Shown: piece by piece, positions 11,394 to 24,919 of the stretch
How the letters are laid out: each line of letters begins with the position of its first letter
How positions within the stretch are numbered: position 1 is the first letter of the stretch
From: Lycium barbarum
Taxonomy: Eukaryota; Streptophyta; Magnoliopsida; Solanales; Solanaceae
Assembly (NCBI RefSeq): GCF_019175385.1
Contig: NC_083344.1
Coordinates: 59,024,782-59,088,781 of the forward strand
Length of the DNA stretch: 64,000 bases
Direction of reading: 5' to 3'
Program-made: the position numbers and the translations under genes
The notes under the pieces: generated by a model
Database searches by the model: none
The model's input: only the letters and a program-made list of their open reading frames with translations
What the model was told of the DNA's origin: nothing

Positions 11394-11821
11394 ATGAAGA
11401 GATCAGCTTCAGGTAGTGGGGGTGCTATGAAGGCCCTAGAGTGGATTCAGGACCCCAGGCTCCAGGACCGAGTAGGAGGAGCCTTAGTTATTCCATTGAG
11501 ACTGATCCCTCGGAGGACCCAGTGACGATTCCTCCAGAGTTTTTGACACCAGAGGAGGAGATCCCCGAGGTCGTACCAGTTGCTCTTATGGCAGAGCATT
11601 ACGTTAGACCAGCTACCCCGGTAAGTGTTACGAATTACTCCAGCCCTCTATCCTGGCCATCGGTAAACCAGGAGTTGCTCGGTTATCTACATTCCTCGAA
11701 CTCAAATGAGCGTGATGATGAAGGCCAGACGAGCGGATGCGGGGTAGACGATGACGAGGAGCACACTTCACCTTATAGATCACCAGATCAGAGTAGAGAC
11801 CGATCGACTACATGTATATGA
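11394..11821 (+). pseudogene. F1 copy of the LARD acidic ORF, one-base frameshift
   Basis: From ATG 11394 the product begins MKRSAS, as in LA2's ORF at 58649. A one-base loss in a C run near 11434 shifts the frame. From 11441 the LA2-like frame is open to a TGA at 11819-11821 (126 codons, first codon GTG). It contains TDPSEDPVTIPPEFL once, where LA2 has it twice, followed by the conserved stretch YSSPLSWPSVNQE and GYLHSS. The protein is acidic, proline- and serine-rich, with no membrane segment. I do not recognise a family. Across two aligned blocks, codon differences from LA2 are mainly synonymous (see findings), so the ORF was probably protein-coding for much of its history. Confidence 0.75.
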
Positions 11822-13398
11822 GACTTTATTGAAATTTTCTATGTATGTGTATTTGCTGTAGATTATTACCTAATTGCAGCGAGCGAAAATCAAAAGGGCC
11901 GACAGCCAAGTATTTATAAGTGATGGCGACCAAGGTGTTTTCGTCGCCATGGGGAATTTTGAAATCTAGGATGGAAAGTAGTCATACATACAGGTGAAAG
12001 TTGGATATTGAGGATTGAAAAAGGCTAAGGTAGTAACTGTGTAGTCGGAAGAATAAGAGATCCTTTTTAATTCGGAGGGAGATGCGTTACGAGAATGTTT
12101 TGGAATCTTTTAGGATGTCAACTTGCTCGAGATTAGAATGTCTTGAGAAAAGGCAAGAGAAGTGAGAAATGAGGGGGAGTGAAGCTTCCAAGAGAAATGA
12201 CGGGCAAAGCAAGGGACTATTTGGATAAAATTTGGGAGTACGTGTGAGAGAAATAGGGTATGCTAGCACGGACAGGAAATGAACGTACAGAATTAAGAGA
12301 ACAAATACTGGTAAGTAAGATTGAAGGGAAGCAACCATGAAGAGGAAGGGGAAGCGAGGAAGAATGAACACGTTCAGTAACAATGTTAGAGGATTCCTAG
12401 TTCTTGAGAAGCAATCGAGGAACTAAAGACACGGCCAAGCAGACATAATCAGCCTGGGAAGGGAGGAAGCCCTCCTAAAAGATGATTTGGAAGTAAAACG
12501 GATCTGCAACTCAAAAAGATATTCTATGAACTTTAGGGTCAATGTTATAATATAAGGAAAGGAGAATAGCATTTAGGAGTAAAGTAACTGGAAATCTTTA
12601 ACCCCGGGGGTACACAGAATGCTTTAACAATTAGCTGTAAGAAACCGATCAATCGTCGAGATAAGAACGAGGATGATGGGACGACACAAACGATTAAAAA
12701 AAATTAATGGCATGGGACAAGAGTTCCGGTAAAGGCCGAGAGATTCGATCATAGAGGGAGTAGAATGAAATGTAAGGAACATGTATGGAAGACAATTCGG
12801 CCGTAGTGTCAGAAAGACGGATAAAGGCTCAGTGAATGGAGCATGGAGGGAGTGTAAACTATAATAATTTCGTGCTAAGAGCAAGAAGTTGCAGGACACT
12901 AAGAAAACCTGATGTACAGCGGCAACACGAACACATAGTTAGGAAGAATTGCGAGTAAAAAGTTAAACGGGTAGAAGGACTAACAATGGATGGAAGGGCA
13001 TGGAATAGTGACGGGATGGTACAGTATAGACCAATATGGAAGGAGAACTTAGGGCAAAAAGAGATTTTCAGTGTAAAGGGGATTCGCACTCATAACAAAA
13101 CACTCCAAAGTTTCCTAACCCAGGAGTAAAAGATGATTAATGGAATAGACGTTGTACAAGTAAAAGAAATGATGAGGTATAAAGGGAGCAGAATGTGTCA
13201 ATGAAATGGTTAAAGGAAATTATATGGCCGCCGACAACAAGGAGAAGGTTAGTGAATCAGTAGGCTTGCCCAAGGAAAAACAAATTGAAATTTTAAGGTA
13301 ATAGTTATATAAAAGATGCAATGATGCGATCATGAAACCGAATTTGTATGTGCGTGCACAAGTTGTAGTATCGTAAAGAAAGATGAAGACTCGACAAA
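11822..13398 (+). other. F1 internal non-coding, purine-rich
   Basis: The plus strand is strongly A/G-rich, which leaves long open frames on the minus strand (12087-13540) that look like no protein. The stretch near 11890-12020 aligns by eye with LA2 at 59236-59400 and LA1 at 44390-44470, so it is homologous LARD internal sequence. No pol motif is visible. Confidence 0.7.
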
Positions 13399-13403
13399 AG
13401 AAG
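13399..13403. repeat. R1 target-site duplication, left copy (AGAAG)
   Basis: AGAAG directly before R1's terminus equals AGAAG at 31991-31995 directly after the other terminus. This is the 5-bp duplication expected for a Gypsy integrase and defines R1 as one insertion of 18.6 kb including its nested inserts. Confidence 0.9.
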
Positions 13404-14104
13404 TGCCACGACCCAACCCCATCGGCCAGGACTAGTGCCCGAGCTGGACACTCGTATACGAACCTGTTAGATATAGTCAGACTGAAACTAAGAACAATAT
13501 GGAAACTTGTAAAGGCAACTAAAGATTCATAACGCCACATATCATCATAAACCTGTCCCCTGAGGAGTCACAGCTAACCAACACATAACATAATACGCAA
13601 GCTGACAAGGCTGCCACTATATACGGAGATACCCAAAACGAGTCAAATCGACATAACTGACCAAAACCTACGTACAACCTATATATGTCTACCGACCTCT
13701 AAGAGTATAAACGTGAAATATGACGGGACAGGGCCCCGCCGTACCCCTGGATATGCATAAGTATACATCAAAATATTTGTACCAAAATAATCTAGGCTCC
13801 GGAACAATAGAGCTCTCCAACAGCTGAGTAGAAGTCCTAGGCTGGAGGATCACCAAACCGAGTGTCTGTACCCGCGGGCACGAAACGCAGCGCACCGAAG
13901 AAAGGGGGTCAGTACGAGGAATGTACTGAGTATATAAAACATGAAATACAATAAAGAAGATTATGACTGAATAGAAGATAACAAAAAGCAAGTATAATAG
14001 TCAAGAATATCAATGCACATGTGCCTTACGAAATGAGAATTATGCATATCTATATCATATATCATACCCGGCCCGTTATGGGACTCGGTGAATAAAGTCA
14101 TCAT
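13404..14104 (-). mobile_element. R1 3' LTR, first piece
   Basis: Begins TGCCACGACCCAACCCCATC, the reverse complement of the common LTR end with one change, and matches 26795-27445 almost base for base. The hairpin block is at about 13870-13943 (reverse). It is interrupted at 14104 by L2. Confidence 0.88.
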
Positions 14105-15887
14105 TGTTATATCCCGTATTTTGTACATTCGGATATTTCAAGATAGTCGCGATAAGTTAAGGGCAAGGTTATTATTTCCCTTCCAATTTTATTTTAATAC
14201 ACAAGTTGTTTATTAATAGTATGGAAATATTGAGAAAGGAAAGGGGTAAGAATGGAAAAAAAAATTCAAGAAGGTTCATGACAATAGCCACCATGGCCGT
14301 GTGGCTCAAGTGGGACCCACCAATGGCTTAGCCAATTAACTCAAGCAGTGGGGGCATGTGTCCACCTTTCATGGGCTATGTATATATATGTATATATATA
14401 TAGATGAGTAATTACAAAGCAAGACATATTCTTCATCTTCACCATTCAAGAAACTTCAAGAAAAAAATATAGTAGTATTCGGCCATGGCTAGAAAAATTT
14501 GATGCCTTTGAGTTGATCAATAAAAATAATTTTCTTCTAGCATTTCAACCAATTGGAAGGCCCTTATTAACGTGGAGTAGTTGTTGGAGCAAGCAAAGCA
14601 TTCATTTGTGCAATTTATCAACCCTAGCTAAATTGAGAAGTGGAAGGGTAAAGGTAAGAATTAATCTCCTTTTCTATGTGTTAGGGATGGTTTGTGAGTG
14701 TTGTAGTATGTAGAAATGGATTAAATTCAGGAAATACGTGGGTGTTGGTTGTGGGCAAATAAGGGCTATGTTGGTAAGATGTGATGAATTGATTTTATTT
14801 AGTGTTTATTGTTATTGTTGTTGTGGATTCCATGATGAAAATGAAGGTTTGATGGCTTGAAATGAAGTTGTAATCGTTGTGGATTATTGTATAAGTTAAT
14901 GTGATGCTAGCATGGTTTCTTATATTTGTATGAATGATGTTGTTAACGTGTGGTTGTTGGTGTAATTCATGAACTTGGAAGCGAGGAATGTGTCGTTGTT
15001 GTTCTTATTGAGTTTGGAAGATTGTAAGTTGGGTTGTTGTGGTTAAATTGGATGTAAATGAAATGCCGTCGAATTATGTAGAAAGGGTTGCTAACGTTGG
15101 AATGCATTTTGAATCAATTGTTGAAGTTGTTAATGTGGTTGTTGGTATTGTTGTTGATGATTTGGCCGAGTTGAATTCTCGGGGTTGGTTGAATTTACAG
15201 GGGAAATGCTGCCCAAATTTTTGTAGGTGGATTGCTAGCTTGGAATCGGCTTCCTAAATACCTATAGCTAATGTTTGCTATCTTCTAACGTTGTTGTAGA
15301 TCTTGGGAAAACCGAGACTTAAATTCAGATTTTCCTAGGAAGCGGGCAAGGTATGTAAGGCTTACCCTTTCTTTCTTTTGGCATGTCCTAGAGCTAAGTA
15401 AGGTATGACACGCACCTTGGGATAACTCTATTCTTTAATTCCGAGCTTGTTTACGATTCTTATTCACTTCTTTACATGAGCATACTTAATATAGTCAAGC
15501 TTATTGTATGATTGAATAACGAGCAAAGCATAAAGAGTTCCTGTCTCTAAAAGGGTTCTATAAGGATTAATGTCCCTAACTTTCATAAGAGGTCTCAGAT
15601 CACTATGATATGTTCATAAAGGTTTCTGTAATGAATAACGTCCATAACTTTCTTATGCTAACTCGGATTGACTTGAAACGTGTTTATGATCCTTCAAGTG
15701 TCGATTAGTGTACTTACCTATCGAGTCTCAAAAATTGATTTATTTGCATATAGTTTCTCACTACTCTGCTCGTGCATGCCTCAATATGTCCTTCACTGAG
15801 TCCCGGGCCAGGACACGTTCTCGTGCGTACTCCACTGCATTGTTCGCCGCGTCCCTCACTAGAGGGCCGGGGCACGTTATATATATA

Positions 15888-17806
15888 TGTTATATCCCGT
15901 ACTTTTGCGCATTCGAAAAATTTGAAATAATTTGGACTTGTGAGAAATAAGGCTATGTTTTTATTTTAATTACTACATATGTGATGTTCATGAAATGTTG
16001 AGGTGGAAATACAGAAAAAAAAGGCCAAGGGCAAAATTGGGAATTTCAGAAATTAATTTTGGCAATTACAAAATAAGATCCATGACCAATTGGGCTCAAA
16101 AAGAAATAAGAGAAAATGAGGCCCAAGAGCAAGGGGGGTGGCTGGCCACTACATGGCCAAGCCCAACCCATGTCACTTAATAAATCTTGCATGTGATAAA
16201 TTAGAGAGAAGGGTCATTATCTTTAGAAGATTCAAGAGAATTAGAGAAGGAGAAAAATAAAAGAAGAAGAGCAAGAAACAAAGGGTATTCGGCCAGCCCG
16301 TGGGAATTTTGGCCCCTTGAAATTTTGTTCCAAAAATTATTTTCTTGTGATATTCCTACTAATTCAAGGACCCTCTAGAACGTGGTATAATTGTTTCGGA
16401 AGATAAGTCATCCGTTTCACTGTTTCCGCATTTTGGTCAAGTGAAGAAGTTGAAGGGAAAAGGTAAGAATTTTATGTTTTTATTATGTTATGGAAGATGT
16501 ATACATGTTGTAGTATGTGGAAGTGAGTGAAAAGTATGAAATTTGTGTGTTGTGGGTGAATATGTGTGTGGCCGTGTGGTGTAGGGTGAAGGGGAAATGA
16601 ACAAATATTATTTAGTATGTAAATTGTGTTGATTTTAGCTTTGTGAAGTAGGTGGAAGAATAATGGCTTAAGTTAGCATGAAAAATTTGTTGTTGAGTTG
16701 TTGTCGGAAAGTATGCGATTTTATTATAATTATGTAATTCAGAAAATGAAGTCGTAAGATGTGAGTGGTGATTGTTGTAAGTGAAATTGGAAGATAAAAA
16801 AAAATGTGTTGTGAATATTTGTGTTGAAAATTGGAGGTTTTGGGTGGATTATGGTTTGGTGGAACTTTTGCATATTTTGTAGAATAATGTGAAATGTTTT
16901 TGAATTGTATTTGAAGGGTCTTGAATTAGTGAATAAATATGAAAGCGTTGACATTAGTTTGAAAGTGTGAAGTTGGAGTAGAAGTTGTTGCATTATGTGT
17001 ACAGAGGGGTTATTTATGTTGGAATGTGTTTTGTAGTTATTGTGAATGTTGTTGGTATTGCTGTTGGTATTGTTATTGTGTTTCTAGCCGAGTTAAATTC
17101 TCGGGGATGGCGCATTTACAGGGGAAATGCTGCCGAAATTTCTGTAGACAAGTGTTACTCTAAGATTCAACTTCTAAAGACTTTAATTAATGTTTGGTAA
17201 ATGTGACCATTTGTAGATTTTGGAGAGTTTGGGATTAGAATTTGGAGTAGCGTAAGAAGCGGAAAAGGTATGTAAAGCTCTCCCTTTCCTTCTTTTGGCA
17301 TGTCCTAGACATACTAGGTTGAGATTTGAGCCTCGGGGGCAATTCTGTTCATGGAAATCCGAGTCTGATTTTAGGTACTATTCATTCAATGTAATTGAAT
17401 TATAATTCTTATGTTTTGTTGGAAAACTATTCGAACATCCATAATTTGCACAAATGTGATAGAATCGTTTTGAAACTTACATGGATGACTCCATACAGTC
17501 TAATGTTCGTAATTTATGTCCGCCACCTCAACTTGACCCGAAGTGGGCCCATTTGCCCCGAAACTTCCTTCGTTTGTCTTACTTAATCTACTTTCGTATG
17601 ATATAAAGAGGGGACTTTTGCCTATGAATTTAAGGCCCCATTTGATTTGTTCCATAAGTTATTTGAAAGCTCTTAAATGTGAACGACACTAAATTTTCAA
17701 AAAATGGCTTATTAGGTATTTTTCGAAAGTTTTGTAAATTTAAAGGCTCATATCTTTTGTATACTAATTCTGACCGACTCGATACTTATTTTGAATTTTA
17801 TGATCT

Positions 17807-17848
<42 letters not shown>

Positions 17849-18903
17849 GTGTATTTATTTGTCGAGTCTTGGAATTTAATTGCATATATGCATATGGTTT
17901 CCGCACTACTCTGCTCGTGCCTATTATTATGATATCGTTCGCCGGTTCTCGGGCCGGTTTGTGATCGTGCGCACTATGATAAATTTGGCAGTATGATGTG
18001 TTACGGTTCCCGAGACCTCGCCATAGGGCCGGGTTCCGTTTATGGAGTTATGCTGTGATATGGCTTATGATATGTTTTGATGATATGATATGATGTGATC
18101 ATATGTTGTGTTCGGGGTTGTACGGAGATTTGAAACCTTCTGGAGTATGTTGTGTTGTGGCACCAGCGTCGGAGCAGTGACCACGTTCCGGAGCCTTATG
18201 CATGATTTTCTATTTGCATTATGTACACGTGTCTTCCGTACAGATTTTGATATTTTGATCCGGTATTCTCTCTCTGTACCCTTCACTTCTGTTATGGTTT
18301 GATTTTCTGTATCTTATGCTTTACATACTCAGTAAATCTTTCGTACTGAACCCCTTTCTTCGGGGGCTGCGTTTCATGCCCGCAGGTACAGAGGTTCGTG
18401 ATATGTCAGTGTAGGCCACACATTCTGCTGTTACAGAGTGCTCCTCTTGATCCGGAGCCCATATAGTGGTACATATCTTTTGTGATGTATACGCTTCTGT
18501 ATATTTGATTATTTGGGGTACGGCGCGGCCCTGCCCCGCCATATGATTCTGTTATGGTTTGTAGAGGCCTGTAGTCATATATGTGGGTAATGGGTCATGT
18601 ATGTGTGTTCGTTTGTCTATGATCTACGTCTTAATGCGGTCCCGTCTGTTATGGCGGCCATAATGGCCTGTATGTTTGTATATGTGTATATCTGTTCGGC
18701 GATGTCTATTCCGCCGCCCCTTCTGACTATGATTAGATAATTTTTGCACGTGCGACCGCTTAAGATAATATTTGCTTTCAATCTGTTTGGGATGATTAAT
18801 ATGAAAGTCTGAGTTAGATAAAAATATGACGAGTCAGTATGTAAGACTGTTTGGGGTGTCCAGATAGGACATCAGTTGCGGCCCACGGAGCTGGGTCGTG
18901 ACA
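15888..18903 (+). mobile_element. L3: solo LTR (3.0 kb) inside L2
   Basis: TGTTATATCCCGTACTTTTG (15888) to GGAGCTGGGTCGTGACA (18903), flanked by ATATA at 15883-15887 and 18904-18908. The start and overall order of blocks match R2, LA1 and LA2 LTRs. It has GGGGAAATGCTGCCGAAATT near 17120, the CACCTC..GAAGTGGGCCC arms near 17523, the hairpin block at 18321-18391, and GGCGCGGCCCTGCCCCGCC near 18523. It contains no genes. Confidence 0.92.
17810..17847. repeat. (AT)n microsatellite in L3
   Basis: A pure AT dinucleotide run of about 38 bp within the LTR. Confidence 0.95.
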
Positions 18904-19540
18904 ATATATATGATGATGATATGATGACATGATGATATGATGATACGGGGGTGGCGGCCAGGATGGCATATGATGACTCTATTCGCCGAGTCCCTCACTA
19001 GAGGGCCGGGACACGTTATATGTATGTATGATATATGATATTGACATGCATGATTTTCATTTCAAAAGGCAAGTGTATTGATGTTTTTAATAGTCATTTT
19101 TGTTTTTGGTAAATCTCCGTTTTAATTATGATCCTCTTTACTGTATTTCATGCCTTACATGCTCAGTATATATTCCGTACTAACCCCCTTTCTTCGGGGG
19201 CTGCGTTTCAAGCCACGCAGGTGTATACAGATGAGTAGAGGACATTGCTAGGAGATGTACCAGCGGGATTGGCGAGCTCCGTTCCCTTTCGGAGTGTTGC
19301 CGAGTCAGAGTATTCAGGTTATGGCATCTTGATTGATGTTAGAGACTTTGCAGACAGAGTCACGTGTATAGGATGTCGACGAAAAGAATGGTTTTGACAA
19401 ATTTCTATCATGCATTTCATTTTGTAACTTAAGAGTCCAGTGAGGTTATGAACATAACGAGAACTAAAGGGGTTCGCTCGGCTCTAAGTATGGGGTCGGG
19501 TGCCCATCATGCCCTATCAAGGTTAGGGTGTGACAATCAT

Positions 19541-21122
19541 ATACCATACCGACCCATCATGGGACTCGGTGCCATGATCATATCATCATATATATATACA
19601 TATGTACCCGGCCCTCTAGTGAGGAACTCGGAGAACAATGCAGTGAAACTGTTCACGAAAACATACCCAGCCCGGGACTCGGTGAAAGATATATTAACGA
19701 CATGCACGAGTAGAGTAGTGAGCAACCATGTGCAAACTAAATCATCATCTGAGACTCAATAGAATAAGTAGAATGAACTAATACTTGAGTATCAAAGACA
19801 ACAGTCATGTCATGTACCCCTCGAATATCACTATGGATTATATCAACTAGAACTTCAAGAATCATAGACACGTATCAAGACAATATGAAATAGGTTCTTG
19901 ATATCATGAACATTGGCCATCCTAGTGTATCTAAGAATAGGAGTTTCTTTGGAGCTTATACATTCGTCGTCTGTTTGTCTCACATAGATCATGTCAAAAA
20001 GAAAGAAGGGATAGCTTTACATACCTGCAACGTTTAATCCGTGATTCGATATGTATACGCTACCCAAAGTACCTCAACCTATATTAAGACGTTAAAAACT
20101 ATAGTTAAGCTACAGAAAGGCTTAAAACGTATTTCGAAGTTAGTAACTCATTTCTAGAAAATTGGGCGGCATTTCCCCTATATCGTTCACTTCCCTCACA
20201 TCCAAACAAACAATAGAAACGACCAGAATAACATCAACAACAACACGTCCAAGTTAACATATCAAGAACTAGTCAAAACAAGATCCAAAAACACCTCGAA
20301 ATAGCCCGCACCACACGCACAATACTCCAAATCAGTCCACACGTTGCACATTCAACAATAATCAACATAAAGACCACGACATACTCAACTTATGCCAAAT
20401 GATCTATAGCCACAACACATTATCAAAAATGCTCTTACAATAACATGCTCCAAACAGCTCATTACTACAACAACACAATATATACTCATAACCACACTTA
20501 GTCCTTCAACTCAACAAGAACAGTCTCAAATAGCAACATAATCACGTGAGAATTCCCCCCAATAATCTCATAAAAACATCCCACAACCTCATGAACATCT
20601 AATCCAATTCATGTCCCAACAATTTCATATAAACAACTACAACTTTAAATATCAAGATTCCTTCACTTTTAACACATAATCCATAACAACAATAATCACA
20701 ACAACAATCAAACCTAATCCACCATTATTAAATTAAGACAACTCTGATTCTGCCCAATTACAACATCGACAATAATCATGCAATTTTCTTACTTCTAGTT
20801 TCGTCTTATACAATTTAATCTCTCCATTACAACATCATTAACCCCAATTACATTACAAGAAGGAGAAATCTTACCTTAAATTAGTTAGGACAGATTCTAC
20901 AATTACTTGCACCAATTTCACAACTTCATCTTCCGTAATTTAAAATTCTAACGTTGCTACCTTCCTTGGGATGTTTAGAACACTTTTATGGAATCATAAT
21001 TTCCTTGCTATCACTATCTTTAAGCTGGCCGTGAACTTGGCAGCCATGGCTGTTCTTGATCCTTGCTTTCAATGAGTTTTGGAGAAGATGAAATGAAGTG
21101 TATGACTACTAATTAGTCATCA

Positions 21123-21205
<83 letters not shown>

Positions 21206-21534
21206 CCTACCCACTTGACATGTGGCCAGCCCACTTGACATGTGTCCCACTATGGCATGCACCAATCAAATTCAGCCATGTTGTAGTGGGGCCGACTTAG
21301 TGGTCTAATTAAGTTTAATTAATCATTAATCCCCACTTAATAATCTGATCATGGCTATTAATTAATCCTTGATCTCCACTAATATCTCCACTAATTGTAA
21401 TTGATTAGCAAACCGTGCAATATTGTAATCGGAATTTAAAAGTCCTTGTCTCATATCTCAAAAATAATCTTGTCCTTGAACTTATGTCGATTAGCTTACG
21501 AAAAATCCAACGTGCAAAAATACGGGATATAACA
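19541..21534 (-). mobile_element. R1 3' LTR, second piece
   Basis: Continues the R1 LTR directly after the L2 target copy and ends ..TACGGGATATAACA at 21534, against the PPT. It matches 27446-28610 and 31488-31990 of the 5' LTR. It holds the only window copy of the LTR stretch 20631-20990, which was deleted from the 5' LTR. Confidence 0.9.
21125..21201. repeat. (TA)n microsatellite, 77 bp
   Basis: A pure TA run in R1's 3' LTR. The 5' LTR has the same run at 31622-31658, much shorter, so it has changed in length since insertion. Confidence 0.95.
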
Positions 21535-21570
21535 TCCTTCCCCCCTTTAGAACATTCGTCCTCGAATGTT
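21535..21570 (-). promoter_or_regulatory. R1 polypurine tract and pre-PPT palindrome
   Basis: On the minus strand AACATTCGAGGACGAATGTT (21570-21551) precedes the purine run AAAGGGGGGAAGGA, which abuts the LTR. The order and spacing match F0, R2, LA1 and LA2. Confidence 0.88.
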
Positions 21571-21779
21571 AAACTAATTCTATAGGGTCTTATAGAATTT
21601 CGGGAAAGTCTCCTTTATCGCTATACCTACCAACCTGCATTCAGCAGCGCACGGATGCCACGCAGGGCCACAATAATGTATAGTCTCATCTACTAATCAA
21701 CATAGTCAAGTAAGAAATTAAATTTCCTGTAGGCATAGGGAATATGTAAGGATACTTATTTTTCATTTCGTCTTCGGCT

Positions 21780-23023
21780 TCCCAGGTCATCTCTTCCCTA
21801 TTATTATGTCACCACAATACTTTGACGGAAGCCACATCCTTAGTACGCAACCTTGTAACATGACGATCAAGTACAACTATAGGGCTCTCCTCGTAAGACA
21901 ACTCCTATGTTACCTGGACATCATCTACCGGGAATACTCTAGAAGGGTCACCAATACATTTACGAAGCATTGCCACATGAAAGACCGGATGTACTGCTTC
22001 CAAATCAGATGGTCGGTCCAACTCATAGGAAACCTTTCCTACCCTACGAATAATCTGATAAGGCCCAATGTACCTCGGGCTAAGCTTCCCTTTCTTACCG
22101 AATCTCATCACACCCTTCATGGGTGACACTTTCAAGAACACCAAATCACCAATCTGAAACTCTAAATGTCGACGTCGGTTATCTGCATATGACTTCTGTC
22201 GACTCTGGGCTGCCAATAATCTTTCCTGAATAAGCTTCACCTTATCAACAGCTTGTTGAATCTTGTCTGGGCCTATCAATTTCGTCTCACCAACATCAAA
22301 CCAACCGATAGGTGACCTGCACTTCCTCCCATATAAGGCCTCATACGGTGCCATCTGGATACTAGAATGGTAGCTATTATTATTAGAATGGTAGCTATTA
22401 TTATAAGCAAACTCGATAAGTGGCAAATGATCATCCCAGCTACCTCTGAAGTCAATAATACAGGCACTCAACATATCTTCTAGCGTCTGAATTGTACGCT
22501 CGGTCTGTCCGTCAGTCTGAGGGTGAAATGATGTGCTAAGACTCACTTGTGTCCCCAATCCTTTCTGGAATGATCTCCAGAAGTTAGCCGTAAACTGAGC
22601 TCCTCTGTCTGAGATAACAGATGTGGGAACCCCACGAAGTCTCACTATCTCCTTAATGTATAACCTCGCATAGTCCTTAGCTGAATAAGTAGTCCTGACT
22701 GAAAGAAAATGGGCTGATTTTGTCAGCCTATCAACAATAACCCATATAGAATCATACTTCCGTGGAGTGCGAGGTTAGCCCATAATGAAGTCCATATTAA
22801 TTACTTCCCACTTCCAAGTTGGGATCTCTATCTCCTGTAATAACCCACCAGGCTTCTGATGCTCGACCTTAACCTGTTGACAATTCGGGCTCTGAGCAAC
22901 AAACTCCGCTATGTCCCTTTTCATGCCATCCCACCAATATAAACATCTGAGGTCATGATACATCTTCGTTGACCCTGGATGAATAGAATAACGGGCATAG
23001 TGTGCCTCTCCCATAACCTGTTG
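21780..23023 (-). pseudogene. R1 integrase and chromodomain-like tail, broken
   Basis: Minus-strand frames give the HHCC region (EAHYARYSIHPG, CPNC-like with a Ser: QSPNC), the core ([22 protein letters not shown]), the GPYQII motif and a tail with LWxHNNREEMTWE. The first HHCC cysteine is changed to Ser, so zinc binding would fail. A 7-codon tandem duplication (NNSYHS then NNNSYHS) lies at about 22366-22407. Stops occur near 23022, 22776, 21904 and 21826; at least two fit CGA to TGA. Confidence 0.9.
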
Positions 23024-24913
23024 TCATAGCCCTGCAACCTTAGGTACACACAATCTACCTCCATACCGTAGCACTCCGTCAGGTGTAACCTCAAATGGGA
23101 TATTCTCCTTTTGAAGAGTTGTATCTCTATACTGTGCCAGAATAGGATCCTCGTACTGGCGTCTTTTTACCTCTTCTATGATAGAGGATTCAGCAACATC
23201 TCTAACAGAAACTCCACCATCTCCAGAATCAGCCAAACGGACTCCAAGGTTAGCAAGCTGGTAAATCTCACGGACCATCTCCTTCCTTTCTGGTTGTACG
23301 TCCATCAAGCTACCCATAGATTTACGGCTAAGAGCATCTGCTACAACATTTGCTTTCCCTGAATGGTATAAAATATCAGCATCATAATCCTTTAGTAACT
23401 CTAGCCACCGTCTCTGCCATAAGTTCAACTCCTTATGCTTAAAGATATATTGGAGGCTCTTGTGATCCGTATAAACATCAACATGAAAACCATAAAAATA
23501 ATGTCTCCATATCTTCAAGGCATGAATTACCGCTGCTAACTCCAGATCATGAGTAGGATAATTCCTTTCGTGCTTTCTGAGCTGTCGGGAAGCATAGGCT
23601 ATAACCCTGCCATGATGCATCAATACACAGCCTAGTCCAACACCTAAAGCATCACAATAAACGACATAGCCATCTGGTCCCACTGGAAGAGTTAGAACTG
23701 GAGTCGTAGTCAACTTGTCTTTCAGCAACTGGAAGCTTTGCTCATAAGCATTAGTCCACTGGAACTTAGATGCCTTCTGAGTTAGCCTCGTTAAAGGCGC
23801 AGAAATCGAGGCAAACTTTTCTACGAATCTCTTGTAATATCCTTCTAGCTCTAGAAAACTGCGTACCTCAGTAGGTATCGTAGGTCTAGGCCAAGTCTTT
23901 ACAGCCTCAATCTTTTGTGTATCTACCTGAATACCATCAGCTCCAATAATGTGCCCCAAGAATGCTACTGAAGTCAACCAGAATTCGCATTTCGAAAACT
24001 TAGCATACAACTTCTGGTGCTGGAGCACCCTAAGTACCGTCCTCAAATGATCTGTATGCTCCTCTTCTGAACGTGAATAGACCGGAATATCATCGATAAA
24101 TACAATCACGAACATATCTAGGAATGGTTTGAACACTCGGTTCATCAAATCCATAAATACTGTTGGAGCATTGGTCAGCCCAAAATACATCACTCTAAAG
24201 TCATAATGCCCGTATCGGATCCTGAATGCAGTCTTCTTAATATCTGCCTCCTTCACCCGCACTTGATGATAGCCTGACCGTAAGTCTATCTTCGAAAAAC
24301 ACCTAGCACCCTGCAACTGGTCAAATAGATCATCAATCCTGGGGAGGGGATATCTATTCTTTATTGTTACTTTATTCAGCTGCCTATAATCAATACACAT
24401 CCGCAGTGACCCATCTTTCTTTCTCACAAATAGTACCGGTGCTCGCCAAGGTGATGTGCTAGGCCTGATAAAGCCCTTTTCTACCAAGTCCCTCAGTTGC
24501 ACCTTTAACCCATTCGGCTCTGTAGGTGCCATTCTATAAGGAGCAATAGATATGGGCTGAGTATCTGGCAATACGTCTATTGTAAATTACTCTATCTCCC
24601 GTTCAGGAGGAAGACCTGGAAGTTCATCTGGGAATACATCTGGAAATTCATTAACTATCGGGACTGACTGAAGAGTCGGTACCTCTACTTTCAGGTCATG
24701 CACACGAACCAGATGATAAATATTACCCTTTCTAACCATCTTCTTTGCCTCGAGGTATGAAATAAACTTACCCCTCGGCGATACTGTATTCTCTATCCAC
24801 TCTATAATCAGCTCTCCTGGGAACTGAAATCGAACTATCTTTTCTCTATAATCAACGTTAGCATAACAAGAAGCCAACCAATCCATTCCCATAATAACAT
24901 CAAACTCAGTCAT
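23024..24913 (-). pseudogene. R1 reverse transcriptase and RNase H, nearly open
   Basis: An open frame from 24571 to 23024 (515 codons) contains [12 protein letters not shown], the FIDD catalytic motif, [25 protein letters not shown] and the ADALSRKS end of RNase H, in Gypsy order. A short linker frame (24913-24587: FDVIMGMDWL to LPGLPPERE) precedes it after a stop. Changes at conserved sites (SPWRAP for SPWGAP, VMYFGL for VMSFGL, DDIPVYS for DDILVYS) indicate decay rather than a recent copy. Confidence 0.92.
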
Positions 24914-24919
24914 ATCTAA

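Larger units (their letters stand above)
14105..19535 (+). mobile_element. L2: solo LTR inside R1's 3' LTR, itself carrying L3
   Basis: TGTTATATCCCGTATTTTG (14105) to GGTTAGGGTGTGACA (19535), flanked by ATCAT at 14100-14104 and 19536-19540. Without L3 and its duplicated target it is about 2.41 kb. No PBS, internal region or second LTR is present, so it is a solo LTR left by LTR-LTR recombination. A TATA-rich stretch at 14383-14402 could be its promoter. It has GGTAAGAATT near 14652, ACAGGGGAAATGCTGCC near 15197 and the AAGGTATGTAAGGCTTACCC block near 15350. The small ORFs here are spurious. Confidence 0.92.

Noticed and set aside
12087..13540. Several long minus-strand open frames
   Set aside because: They lie opposite purine-rich non-coding LARD sequence, have Leu/Ser/Phe-rich low-complexity products and no motif; the composition alone explains them.
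21806..22126. Plus-strand 106-codon frame opposite R1 integrase
   Set aside because: Shadow of the minus-strand pol gene.
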